From assembly GCA_947396885.1 (NCBI GenBank), contig OX377205.1, positions 55,474,676-55,538,675 of the forward strand: a stretch of 64,000 nucleotides of DNA. The letters run 5' to 3'. The stretch comes from Heligmosomoides polygyrus polygyrus (lineage: Eukaryota > Nematoda > Chromadorea > Rhabditida > Heligmosomidae). Position numbers and translations under genes: made by a program. The notes beneath the pieces are model-generated. The model was given only the letters and a program-made list of their open reading frames with translations, searched no databases and had not been told where the DNA came from. Shown piece after piece: positions 11,701 through 21,152 of the stretch; within the stretch, counting starts at the first letter, position 1; each line of letters opens with the position of its first letter.

Positions 11701-11890
11701 AGCTGGATATGCGGACATGCATCCCGGGCACTTCTCAACACCGGCGGACTACGCCTTCGATGAAGTGTCTGTCGACACGTCCTGCCAAGAAGCTTCCGGC
11801 TGTTCTTCCTTGGCATTTATCCGCTGCTGCTGCTGTCAGAAGCTGCTTTGCTTCACGTGTTTCATAAAACGTTACCACAACTGCTAAACA
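11690..11890 (+). pseudogene. Inverted second copy of the transposase C-terminus
   Basis: AGYADMHPGHFSTPADYAFDE and the cysteine-rich tail reappear on the plus strand, ending at 11887, as the mirror image of the left arm. It differs from the left copy by a few residues (V to S, C to R) and lacks the MITE. It is part of the inverted arm, not an independent gene. Confidence 0.8.
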
Positions 11891-12433
11891 CTTTATTGCA
11901 TGTTCATTAGCGTGACTTGTGTTTTGAAGTAAAATCGCATCACAGAAGGTTGAAATCAAGGTTGGAAATCGAATATGACACCTAGTCGTGACAGAAAAGC
12001 AGTTTACGGTGGCAAAAAAGCAATATGTGCGCCCAGCAATGCCGAAACCACACCGCCGGAATCGAACCCTCGACCTCCCACCTCAAGTCCGCCACGCTAA
12101 CCATTCGGCTATCCAGTCGCTGGCCCTAGTGGCGCGCGCCTCCCGTGAATGCGCCGTCTCGCTTCAATTAGGAATTAATCAATTTCTATCTTCTAGCAAT
12201 GATTGAAGCTCCAAACCTTTTGCAGGACTATTTGTGGGCAGGACAAGGGCATTCCAGGCGTCAGTTTTGCGTTATCGACCCGCATTGAAGCGGTACAGTT
12301 TTTTGCCATTTACCCACCTACCCAGAGGTCCGCAGGAAATTTGGAAACCACTGTGGTGCTTCCCAGACAACGCCCTGCAACCCTATATAGGTCGCTTTGA
12401 GAAACTCCACGGTGACCTCTTTGACCTTCCTCG

Positions 12434-12480
12434 TAAGTGAGGTTGGCCGCGTCATCCACAGCGCGGTCGAAATTTCCCAT
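12434..12480. repeat. 52-bp satellite, right part
   Basis: The unit broken at 10305 resumes as taagtgaggttggccgcgtc and atccacagcgcggtcgaa, then fades into unique sequence. Confidence 0.85.
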
Positions 12481-13560
12481 TGAATGTGGGAATTGCTGCA
12501 GCATGGAAGGCGCATCCTTTTACTGCTTGATACAACAGCACTTACGTGCGTTCCTGAGCGTCCAGATTCAGAAGCCGTGCCCTCGACTTCGTGCCATTAG
12601 CATTAGAAGGCCACTTAAGGGAAAAGAGTATAAGATGGGACTTCGAGGATGGAGAATCGACAGCGACCAGGAGGTAGCGACTTAGAGGAAGCATCGGGAT
12701 GGGGGGTCGATAGGGGGATCAATGAAGCAGGCCAGGAGGTGGCACCAAGAAGGGTTTAGGCATTAAGGAGGGACCAGTAGGGAATTAGCAATCAGGTGGA
12801 GGGGAACAGTTAAGAGGCTCAGTAAGGGGATCCATTACCAGCAGGAGAGTACGGATTTAGAAGATGTGACACCGATGTCACACAATGGGATTCGCTAGCC
12901 GTCGTCGTGTCGTGAGCGTGGGAGGTCTACTTAATTGGGGTAGAGTAGAAGGGAAGATCCCGAGGGGGGCGGGGGGGGAGGAGAGATCGACCAGGAACAA
13001 GGGACCTGGAGGCGGGACCAGGGCGGGGAACCAGCAAGAAGGGAGCCGTAGGGGAATTCATACCGAGAACAAGGAATCTGTCATATGCATAGCCTCTTCA
13101 TGTTCAACACAGCGGCGACTGCGCGCGCTTCTGAGCTTCTTGATCCAGGAAAAGGGCCTCTAGCGTCGCGCAGCTAGCACCCTGATTTTGAGTACGTGTC
13201 ACCGACCGTGCCGTGAGCATGGAAGGACCACTTAGGGGTGCTGGAGAAGGGCGGTAAGGGGACCTCTGTGGTGGACCAAGAGAGCCACCAGGAAGGAAAG
13301 GAAGAACCTGGAGGAGGGGCCAGGATGGAGAAATCAGCAAGAAGAGACCAGTAGGTGTCAATGGTGGAAACAAAGAAGTGGGCCAGTAGTTGGGACCAGA
13401 AAGGTGGGGGACTAAAGAGGGGGAGGGAAGACCAGTAAAGGCGGACCAGCAATTAGATCCAATTAAAAGAAACGAGAGGGGGAACCTGGCTTCGGAATAC
13501 ATGTCAACGACAACTTGAAACGCTAGCTGTTGAGCATTAGAAGGATTGCGGAGGAACAAC
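12481..13560. repeat. Purine-rich degenerate repeats, about 300-bp unit
   Basis: The plus strand is strongly G and A rich. Two clearly alignable blocks start near 12905 (gtcgtgagcgtgggaggtct) and 13205 (gccgtgagcatggaaggacc); both continue into ctggagg-gg-ccagg and cagcaagaag. A weaker third block lies at about 12600-12880. Open frames on either strand are by-products of the skewed composition. A shorter stretch of the same flavour lies at 29380-29440. Confidence 0.6.
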
Positions 13561-14249
13561 CTGAGGGACAGTAGTACTGCGCAGCACAAACCAATGACAT
13601 TACTGGCCGGTGAGGAAAGAATGTTTACGATGAAGGTACCGAAGTGGTGAAGGGCTTGATGCCGATAAAGTACGCACCAAGTCCTAGATGCTAGTGAATT
13701 TTAAGTATTACAAAAACTACTTTCCATAGGTCACAGTGATGCTACAAAGTCGCGCGAAGCGCGCAAGTGCGAGACACTCCGTTAGGCGTGTCGGAGCACT
13801 TGTGTGTATATATTTCAGCGAGAGTTTGGAAGAAAGCCACAAGAAAGTTTGTCGAACGGCACTTTTTTCAGAATGTCGGGATAGCACGCAATAATATTCA
13901 CTTTTAAGTTCTTATTGGCTTTTAGAACGAAATGCCATCTCCTGCTTAAGAGTCCACTAACCTTGCTTCTGGGCCATTTGTCTCTATGGAGAACCAAAGC
14001 AGATTGATGTGCAGATGTAGCGTGAAGCAGGATATTCTTGGAAATTCTTTTACGATACAACTTTACGCTCACCATGCCATTGGATACTTTAACTTGAGTG
14101 TTGAGCCAATCGTTTCGTGGGACTTCGCGTGTGAGTTTAATGTACTGCGATTGCTCATTCATTATGCGGAATCACTCCATCTCGCACTGTGTTGATGTTA
14201 TTATAAAGCAACCATCTATATATCTGCAGTACATTAAAGGCAGCCGTTC

Positions 14250-14740
14250 GTATCTATCCTAGTCGGGGGGCACATAACGAAAAAGTTTTTTATGTGACAA
14301 ATTCACTCAAGACTTACAGAGCGGCTCCTACAGAACAACACAGGACCTAAACAAGAAAAAGTCACAAAGAAAAAACAAAAAATTGCATTTGTAACGGTTG
14401 TAAGAAGGCGAAGTTGTGTGCCCTCCTCACCATGTTAGATACTGGTGATAACATGTCAAGCGACGGTCAGCACGCGGCATGCGGCTTCATGCGCCCTCCC
14501 CACCATGTTAGATCCTGGTTATAACATGTCAAGCGGCGGTCAGCAAGCGGCACGACTCTATTCCGTCGCTCTTTACTCGCCGAGACGGTTGTAAACCACG
14601 GCGATTTTTTACTTTTTGTTTGTTCGACCGTTTTTGGTTTCTTTTAGGTTAGGTTTCATTCTCTAGGAGCCGCTTGGTAAGTATTAATTCATTTTTTTGC
14701 CTAGTTTTTAGTTATGTGCCCCCCCGGACTAGGATAGATC
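14250..14740. mobile_element. 491-bp MITE, MULE-like, 9-bp TSD
   Basis: The 9-base direct repeat cagccgttc lies at 14241-14249 and 14741-14749. The termini match as inverted repeats for about 30 bases (gtatctatcctagtcggggg then cacataac on the left). The interior contains an 80-bp tandem duplication around ccatgttagat-ctggt-ataacatgtcaagcg (about 14420-14555). There is no coding capacity. A 9-bp duplication fits Mutator-like elements. Confidence 0.8.
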
Positions 14741-14924
14741 CAGCCGTTCCAGTATTGGTTCTTCAATTCTGCTCATAAAGCAGACAGCAAGTACCGGAGC
14801 TAAACGTTGACCCATGGCGAGCCCTCTAATCTGCGAGAAATATTGTCCTAACCATTTGAAAATATTACAGCACAAACATTCCTTGATTAGAGTCAAAATT
14901 TGCAGTTTACCAAGTTCAAACGTT

Positions 14925-15003
14925 TGAGCCGAGTTAGCCTAGTGGTTAGTAGTGTAGTTTCATGCACAAACGGTCACAGGCTCGACTCCCGGCTCCGGCA
15001 CGC
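14925..15003 (+). ncRNA. tRNA-like leader of the RTE element
   Basis: GAGCCG near the start pairs with CGGCTC near 14990. An A-box-like ttagcctagtggttag and a B-box-like ggctcgactcc are correctly ordered, and gttt-catgcac-aaac forms an anticodon-type arm. The D arm is poor, so I call it tRNA-like, possibly an internal RNA polymerase III-type promoter, not a tRNA gene. Confidence 0.5.
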
Positions 15004-15004
15004 C

Positions 15005-18000
15005 ATGCCTTGCAAAAATTGCAAAAATGGCAACGGTTCCAGCGTCAGGCCCAGGTTGACAGGCCGGCTGATGGAGAAACCTCGTCACAAAACCATGATC
15101 ACAAGTCGCAATAGAGTCAGTGTAAAGGCTAGGACGTCACCCGAAAGTGGCGCACAGAACCCCCGCCCGAATTCTGTGGTCAGTATGCGAGGGCTACCGA
15201 GGGCCGAACGACCTCGGCTAAAGAAGCTAGTTCGGCTGGGGACTCTGAATGTGGGAACGCTGACCGGAAGATCTAGGGAAGTGGCTGACCTGATGAAGCG
15301 CAGAAGGATACAAGTCCTGTGTCTGCAGGAAACGCGATGGAAAGGGGCGAAAGCCAGGGAGATCGGAGAAGGGGTCAAGCTGTACTACAACGGAGAGGGC
15401 ACCAAGAGGAACGGGCTAGGGATAGCTGTCGCGGAGTCCCTCAAGGATTCAGTAGCGGCTGTCCAAAGAATAAACGACCGCATCATGTCACTGCGGTTGG
15501 ACACGAAGGAGGGTTACTGGACCATCATGTCTGTCTACGCTCCGCAGACTGGATGCTCCGAGCACGACAAGGATGACTTCTACCTCTCGCTCGAGAAAGC
15601 CATAAGGTCCGTACCAGAAGGCGACTACCTTTCCATAGCAGGGGACATGAACGGGCATGTGGGGAGTGGCAGAAGAGGTGTGGAAAGGGTTCATGGAGGT
15701 AAAGGGATCGGCCTGATAAACCTGGATGGAGAACGAGTTCTGTATCTGGCTATCGTCCACGACCTGGCTGTTTGTAGCACCTTCTTCGCGAAGAGAGAGA
15801 GCCAGAAGGTGACCTATGCTAGCGGAGGAAGAAGGACGGAAGTCGACCACATCCTGTTTCGAAGGGCTGCCCTGAAAACAGTCCCGGATGTGAAGGTCAT
15901 TCCGGGAGAAGACGTGGCATCACAGCATAGACCCTTGGTAGCCGACCTTAGCATACCTCTACCCACCAGGCCCAAAGTGAGGGCGGAACCCAGGATCCGA
16001 TGGTGGAGACTGCGGGGTTCAGAGCGGAACGAGCTACGAAGGGCAGTGCTCGAAGCAGGCCTTCCAGATCCAGCTGGTCCCGTGAATGAGACCTGGAGGA
16101 GGGTAGCCCAAACAATCCTGAGATGTGCCAAGGAAACCCTGGGAGAAACAAAGGGAGTAACCAGAGGGGATAAATCGGCATGGTTCTGGAACGAAGAGTT
16201 GCAGACTGCGGTGAAGAGGAAGAAGGAGGCCTGCAAGCTGTGGCAGAAGACGAGGGCACCCGAGCACCTCACAGCCTACAGGAAGCTGAAGAGGCTGGCA
16301 AAAACAGCTGTAGCGAAGGCAAAGAACGCGGAAATGGATGCCCTGTACGAGAAACTAGACGGGCCAGAGGGAGAGAAGTTCGCCATCCGCCTGGCCAAGG
16401 CGCGTCATAGAGCTAGCCTCGACATTCGAGTAGTGAAGACTGTGAAGAGTGCTGACGGTAGAGTGTTACGGAAGCCGGTCGAGGTCAGAGAGAGATGGGA
16501 GGAGTACTTCAAGGAACTCCTGAACGTGGAGTTCCCTCGTCGGGAGGCCGAGGAAGAACAGCCAACGGAAGGACCCATCCCACCCTGGACGCAAGAAGAG
16601 GTTCGCAAGGCCATACGGAAGATGAAACTCGGAAAGGCAGCAGGGCCTGACGGTGTGCCAGTAGAGGTTGGAAGGTGCTCGGGAACCTCGGAATCAACTG
16701 GCTGACGCAGTTCCTCAACAGAATCACGAAAGAAGGTAAGATGCCGGATGACTGGAGGAACAGTACCATAGTCCCCATCTTCAAGCAGAAAGGAGACGCT
16801 TCCGAATGCTCCAACTACCGAGGGATCAAACTGATCTCACACACGATGAAGATCTACGAACGACTGGTCGACTCAAGGCTGAGGGAGATGGTACCCATCT
16901 CCCAGGTGCAGTGGGGCTTCATGCCTGAGAGGTCCACCACAGCCCCATCTTCATCGCTCGTCAGGTGATGGAGAAATATCGGGAGAAACGAAAACCCTGC
17001 TACCTGGCATTCCTGGACCTGGAGAAGGCCTACGACAGGCTAGCTCGGGCCGTAATCTGGAATGCCCTTCGAGGGAGTGGTGTCCCGGAACGTCTGATCA
17101 CGGTCATAAGGGTCATAAGGGACATATACGAGGGCTCGAAAGCGGCGATACGAACTCCACACGGGGTGACAAGGAAAGTAGACATCACAGTGGGGGTACA
17201 CCAAGGGTCGGCTCTGAGTCCGTTCCTCTTCCTGCTGACGTTTGACTCTACAGTGAACCACCTTGAGGAAGGCCCTCTCAAAACGATCCTCTACGCGGAC
17301 AACATCGCCCTAGTAGCCGACAACCAGGGGGAGCTGGAGGAGAGGGAGCAGCTGTGGCAGAGAGCCCTCGCAGACAACGGCCTGCGGCTGAACGTGAAGA
17401 AGACGAAGTTCATCAGCTCTGAGCAGTGCGCTGGATCGATCCTAGACTGCCAAGGGGAAACGATCGAGAAGGTGGAAGAATTCCGCTACCTCGGAAGTGA
17501 CCTATCCGAGGAAGGAAGTGTGGACCAGGCGGTCAGGGGACGGATAAACGCAGCCTGGCTCAGGTGGAGGGAGTCTACAGGGATCCTCTGCAACCGTAGA
17601 TGCTACAGGACGCTCAAAGGCAAGCTCTATAGAACAGTTGTGAGACCTGCCCTCCTCTACGGCAGTGAGTGGTGGGCCCTGGGTAAGGCGCAGGAGCGGC
17701 AACTGCACGCGGCGGAGATGAGGATGCTGAGGTGGGCATGTGGATGGACCCGTCGGGACAGGGTGCGAAACGAGGATGTTAGGGCAGTGATGAAGACAGC
17801 CCCGATCCAGCTAAAGATGAGAGAGCAGCGCCTGAGGTGGTATGGACACGTCCTCAGAAGACCAGAGGATCACCCCATAAGGATGGCCCTAGATTTGGAG
17901 GCACTCGGAAAGCGTCCGAGAGGAGCCCTAAGGAACAGATGGAAGGACGTCATCAAGAAAGATCTCCCCGAAGTCGGCGCCACGGCAGATGACGCCCTTG

Positions 18001-18059
18001 ATAGGATGAGGTGGCGACAGATCACAAGAACAGCGGACCCTGCGACTGCGCGGGACTAA
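15005..18059 (+). pseudogene. RTE family B endonuclease-reverse transcriptase, two frameshifts
   Basis: I start at ATG 15005 (MPCKNC...) because the long upstream open frame runs through the tRNA-like leader. Endonuclease motifs follow in order: LGTLNVGTLTGRS, CLQETRW (catalytic Glu present), VYAPQTG, GDMNGHVG, EVDHILF and SQHRPLVADL. The linker and RT follow: GKAAGPDGVP (16640); a frameshift near 16670; NYRGIKLISHTMKIYERLVDSRL; a frameshift near 16940; FLDLEKAYDRL (motif A), VHQGSALSPFLF (motif B), and LYADNIALVAD where the usual YADD is YADN. The C-terminus has RWYGHVLRRPEDHP and RWRQITRTADP. The lost motif C aspartate and two frameshifts predict inactivity, although the rest is well preserved, suggesting a fairly young copy. 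Confidence 0.9.
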
Positions 18060-19183
18060 ACGCTCAGGAGGAGAAGAAGAAGACCAAGTTCAAACGTTAG
18101 CAAGTTGTTGCTATGTCTATCAAGCATTTTCGATAATTCTTGAAGAGCTTGATCGTTTTGCCCGTTAGTATAAAGTGAGGTAACGTTGAATGACTCGACT
18201 ACACAAGTTTCTTCCAAACGTACTCTGTGCAGAACGTCAAGGAAATGTTTCGTGTTGGCCAGGTGGGACGGTACCATGGTCAACTATTGGCACACGGTGC
18301 TGTTAAGAAACCACGATATTCGATCAGGTGGACCTCCTATACAACCTATAATTGGCCTTATTTTGTAAGTATCCGCCGACATAGACTGCAAATCGTTAGT
18401 GGAGAGCTTGTGGGTTTTCACCAGACTGTAGAAAACAGGACAAATTGGGATGTCAAGTTTGAGTCTACTTAGGAATTTCTTCTCAATTCCGGCAGATCTT
18501 CCTATGCTCATTCAAAAGCGCTTAAGTTGTTTGCACTGTGACGAGAACTCCTCCGCGGTCGATGCCTGGTAAATTGAGATGCCCCGCAGGTGAAGTTCTG
18601 TTATTTCCTTATCTAACGATTGCGGAATAACAACAATTTCACCGCCTTTATCACTCACAGAAATACGAACGGTACCGTTTGACCTCAGTTCGCGCGGCCC
18701 CCTAAATCCTTGTCATTGCCCGGATGTCATGTTGTTATTGCAAAACCGCTTATGATGTTCAAGAGCAGCTAGTATGCCTGATCACAACCTTCGCATCTTA
18801 ACATCAACTTCGGCAGGAGCAGCGGGTTGTTTGTATTGACTGCGCGGAACAGGTACGTGTGGACCAGGTGTCTGATAAGTGATATTGGGCAACGGATTTG
18901 TTTTTGCGAGCATGAAGCGCATTGGTGGAAAGCTGAGCGTTGCCGACAACTTGAGCTGCAACGCTGTTTGTTGATCGTTCCTTCGAGCTTGAGCGTTAGT
19001 GGAGCGGTAGTTCACGTGCGAGTTGCTAGCAGCAAGTACTATCGGAATGTGCGCCCAACAGTCTGTCATATTTTGCACAAAGCGGGGACTTCGCCCCAAA
19101 CAGAATACAATCACAAATCAACCTCGACCCACCTCAATCCTCCTCCAAGACTGATCAGCAAGAAGGCGACGGCACGCCTGTTC

Positions 19184-19224
19184 TTTCGAAGCACACATCA
19201 AGATCGATGATGTGTGCTTCGAAA
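19184..19224. repeat. Perfect 17-bp hairpin
   Basis: tttcgaagcacacatca and its exact inverse are separated by 7 bases (agatcga). It lies 43 bases left of the SINE at 19267. It could be the tip of a fold-back element, but there is no other support. Confidence 0.7.
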
Positions 19225-19266
19225 GGAATGCAACGTATGTTGTTTTTCCTTGATAACACTGTTCAG

Positions 19267-19561
19267 GGCGCGTGTAGCGCAGTCGGAGGAGGCGCGACTG
19301 TCGCGTGCATCCGATACCAGGTTCCTGGTTCGGATTTCCCGCCCAGGCCAACCAAGCCTTCCATCCCTCCGGTGTAAGTGAATTGGTACCAGACTTGTCT
19401 GGGAAGGATAAAGCGCTGACTTGTTCATCGGCTGGCCACCGCAAGTCATTGTATGGCCAAATACGCATTCATGTCGCCTCCACGATATACCGTAGAAGTA
19501 GAATGCGCTGGCGCATCCCAGAAGGGATTGACTAACGCCGTCCTTTATCCTTTTATCCTTT
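19267..19561 (+). mobile_element. tRNA-derived SINE, 12-bp TSD
   Basis: The direct repeat aacactgttcag is at 19255-19266 and 19562-19573. The head ggcgcgtgtagcgcagtcgg and the downstream ggttcctggttcggatttcc look like tRNA A and B boxes. The body ends in a pyrimidine-rich atcctttt tail. A second copy is at 43618-44658. Open frames through it on either strand are incidental. Confidence 0.85.
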
Positions 19562-19799
19562 AACACTGTTCAGTATTCTTCGGTAGAGTCGTATCATTGA
19601 CGATGAGGGATGGTTATCACTTCGATTCATCATGGCACCAATCTTCAATTTTCTATGAACTTCGGCATGATAGCCATTGGTCCTAACCAGGCGCTGACGT
19701 GGCAAAGTGCCAGCGCCCGCTCACGTCATCCGAGCCGTTGTCATTGGAGCACGTTTTCTTCGCCCAGTGTTAGTCGGCAGCTGAGTTCTGCGCTCGAAG

Positions 19800-20365
19800 A
19801 GCAGAACCAGGCTAGGGAAGGGACTCCAGGGTGTGTGCCACCAAAGCTGCTCGTGTGGAAACTGCTTTCGTCTCCCATCGGGAGTCGGCGGCTGAGTTCA
19901 GGCTTGGTAAGGGACTCCAGGGTGTGTACCACCAAAGCCGCTCATGTGGAAGCTCACGGTGAGTCCGCGGTTGAGTTCTGCGCTCTTCGAGCGCAAAGAC
20001 AGGCTAGAGAGGGGACTCCAGGGTGTGTGCAATCTAAGCTGCTTGTGCTAGAACTGCTCCAGTCGTTCAGGGGAAGTCCGCGGCCGGGTTCTGCGTTCTT
20101 CTAGCGCAGAACAAGGCTAGGGAAGGGACTCCAGGGTGTGTGCGATCAAAGCTGCTTGTGCTAGAACTGCTCCAGTCGCTCAGGGGAAGTCCGCGGCCGG
20201 GTTCTGCGTTCTTCTAGCGCAGAACAAGGCTAGGGAAGGGACTCCAGGGTGTGTACCACCAAAGCTGCTCGTGTCGAAGCTCACTGGGAGTCCGCGGCTG
20301 GGTTCTGCGCTCTTCGTGCGCAGAAACAGGCTAGGGAAGGGACTCCAGGGTGTGGTGTGTTCAAG
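19800..20365 (+). repeat. Minisatellite, 98-113-bp unit, about six copies
   Basis: Each unit contains aggctagggaagggactcca, gggtgtgt, aagctgctcgtg, and a closing ggttctgcgctcttc. Copies start near 19803, 19900, 20001, 20112, 20226 and 20329. The third, fourth and part of the fifth are nearly identical, so the array was recently extended. A frame stays open across three units, but unit lengths are not all multiples of three, so I do not call a protein. Confidence 0.8.
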
Positions 20366-20825
20366 CTGCTCGTGCGAGATCTGCTACCGTCTCGCAGAGC
20401 TCTCCTGTAGCGGCGGTGGAAGAGCCGTGATCCGCCACCGACCGCTCAACGACCCTCCTCCATATCGACTGACCGTGGTGTCGGTGCATATCGAAAATGG
20501 CCACGTCGATACTACGCGACCGCATGCGGATTGGCGGAGGAAGAAGAGCCGCCACCGAGTGCATCATCGGAATTTGGTTAGGTTTAAGTGAGACCCTTCG
20601 GCATCACGTCGGTCGTCTTGCAGCGTTGGAGAAACTTCAGGAACGGACGGCAGGCTACCACTTTCTGTCGAAGCGAAAGCGCTTCACGGACAAGAGAGAA
20701 CAGTCGCGGCGGTACGTTGTTCAGTAAACTCCAAGTTCTCTCATCTTGAAACCTTGGCATTGCCGTAATGTATATCTCAGTGTATTCTTCTGCCAACGAG
20801 GTTTTTAGGTGGTAACTTTATTATT

Positions 20826-20870
20826 GCCTGACGTTTCGACGATGTCGTCGTCCTCAGAGGCCTAAGAGCA
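20826..20870 (-). ncRNA. PLE-type hammerhead-like core
   Basis: On the minus strand: CTGAGGA, a GACG...CGTC stem with a four-base loop, then GAAACGTC and aggcaataataaag. It is the same layout as at 6029-6056, here without any PLE coding sequence beside it. It is likely a solo terminal remnant. Confidence 0.4.
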
Positions 20871-21013
20871 GCTCGAGGCGTTAGATCGGTGCTTTACCTG
20901 GCCAAGCGTTCCACCCGCGCTACCATTTTTGATCTATCTTTAGTTTCTAGTTCTATTTTTAGCTATTTTAGCCTTCTGCCTGCGCACAGAGTCCTCCAAA
21001 GACAAGAAAGCTA

Positions 21014-21152
21014 GCTCAAGTAGGCTAGAAACAGCACAAACCTTTGCAAGACAGGAGAGCTGAACCTGAAACAACTACGTCCCGTCACTGCACTCCTCCA
21101 TCCACTGCGCCCCACTGCTCACCCGCAAGCGCTGTTTTCAGCCTACTTGAAC
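21014..21152. mobile_element. Short MITE with 22-bp terminal inverted repeats
   Basis: gctcaagtaggctagaaaca at 21014 is mirrored by tgttttcagcctacttgaac at 21133-21152. There is no coding capacity and no clear TSD. Related termini occur singly near 4045, 31523 and 32410-32436. Confidence 0.6.

Larger units (their letters stand above)
10306..12433 (-). mobile_element. DNA transposon with 0.73-kb inverted arms and TAA target duplication
   Basis: The element begins CGAGGAAGGTCAAAGAGGTC at 10306 and ends with its reverse complement at 12433. It is flanked by TAA at 10303-10305 and 12434-12436, splitting a 52-bp satellite unit. The left arm (10306-11030) and right arm (about 11700-12433) are near-perfect reverse complements. 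Each arm holds a tRNA-like segment (10621-10690 and its inverse near 12050-12120) and one copy of a transposase C-terminus. A single-copy middle (11215-11700) holds more of the transposase on the minus strand. A 3-bp TAA duplication fits PIF/Harbinger-type targets, but the transposase motif resembles pogo-like DDE proteins, so the superfamily is open. Confidence 0.8.
14925..18082 (+). mobile_element. Full-length RTE family B element, 16-bp TSD
   Basis: The direct repeat accaagttcaaacgtt lies at 14909-14924 and 18083-18098. The element starts with a tRNA-like stretch (14925-15003), carries one long endonuclease-RT reading frame, and ends in a GA-rich tail (ggaggagaagaagaag). It split a minus-strand PLE. 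Because both ends are bounded by the duplication, the tRNA-like leader belongs to the inserted unit rather than to the flank. Confidence 0.9.
13815..18790 (-). pseudogene. Penelope-like element with two nested insertions
   Basis: Reading leftward, 18790-18099 gives HHKRFCNNN, VSDKGGEIVVIPQSLDKEI and, after a stop, FYSLVKTHKL, RPIIGCIGGPPDRISWFLN and VPSHLANTKHFLD plus FNVTSLYTN (RT motif A region). The element is broken there by the RTE at 14925-18082. From 14924 it resumes with TLIKECLCCNIFKW and FSQIRGLAMGQRLAPVLA (motif B). It is broken again by a MITE at 14250-14740, and then gives YCRYIDGCFIITS (14190-14235) and QSQYIKLTRE down to 13815. The catalytic YIDD reads YIDG, so the second aspartate is lost. 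Frames shift several times. No GIY-YIG domain is visible before the left end. The element is inactive and older than both insertions. Confidence 0.85.

Noticed and set aside
13104..13589. 161-codon minus-strand frame
   Set aside because: It is the complement of a purine-rich repeat, which suppresses stops on that strand.
14241..14749. Reading the MITE flanks as part of the inverted repeat
   Set aside because: cagccgttc is in direct orientation on both sides while the element ends are inverted, so it is a target duplication.
15814..16272. Several 70-150-codon minus-strand frames in the RTE
   Set aside because: Shadows of the long plus-strand endonuclease-RT frame.
19118..19566. 116- and 122-codon minus-strand frames as a gene
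   Set aside because: They translate the SINE body; the same peptide appears antisense to the second SINE copy at 43606-43944.
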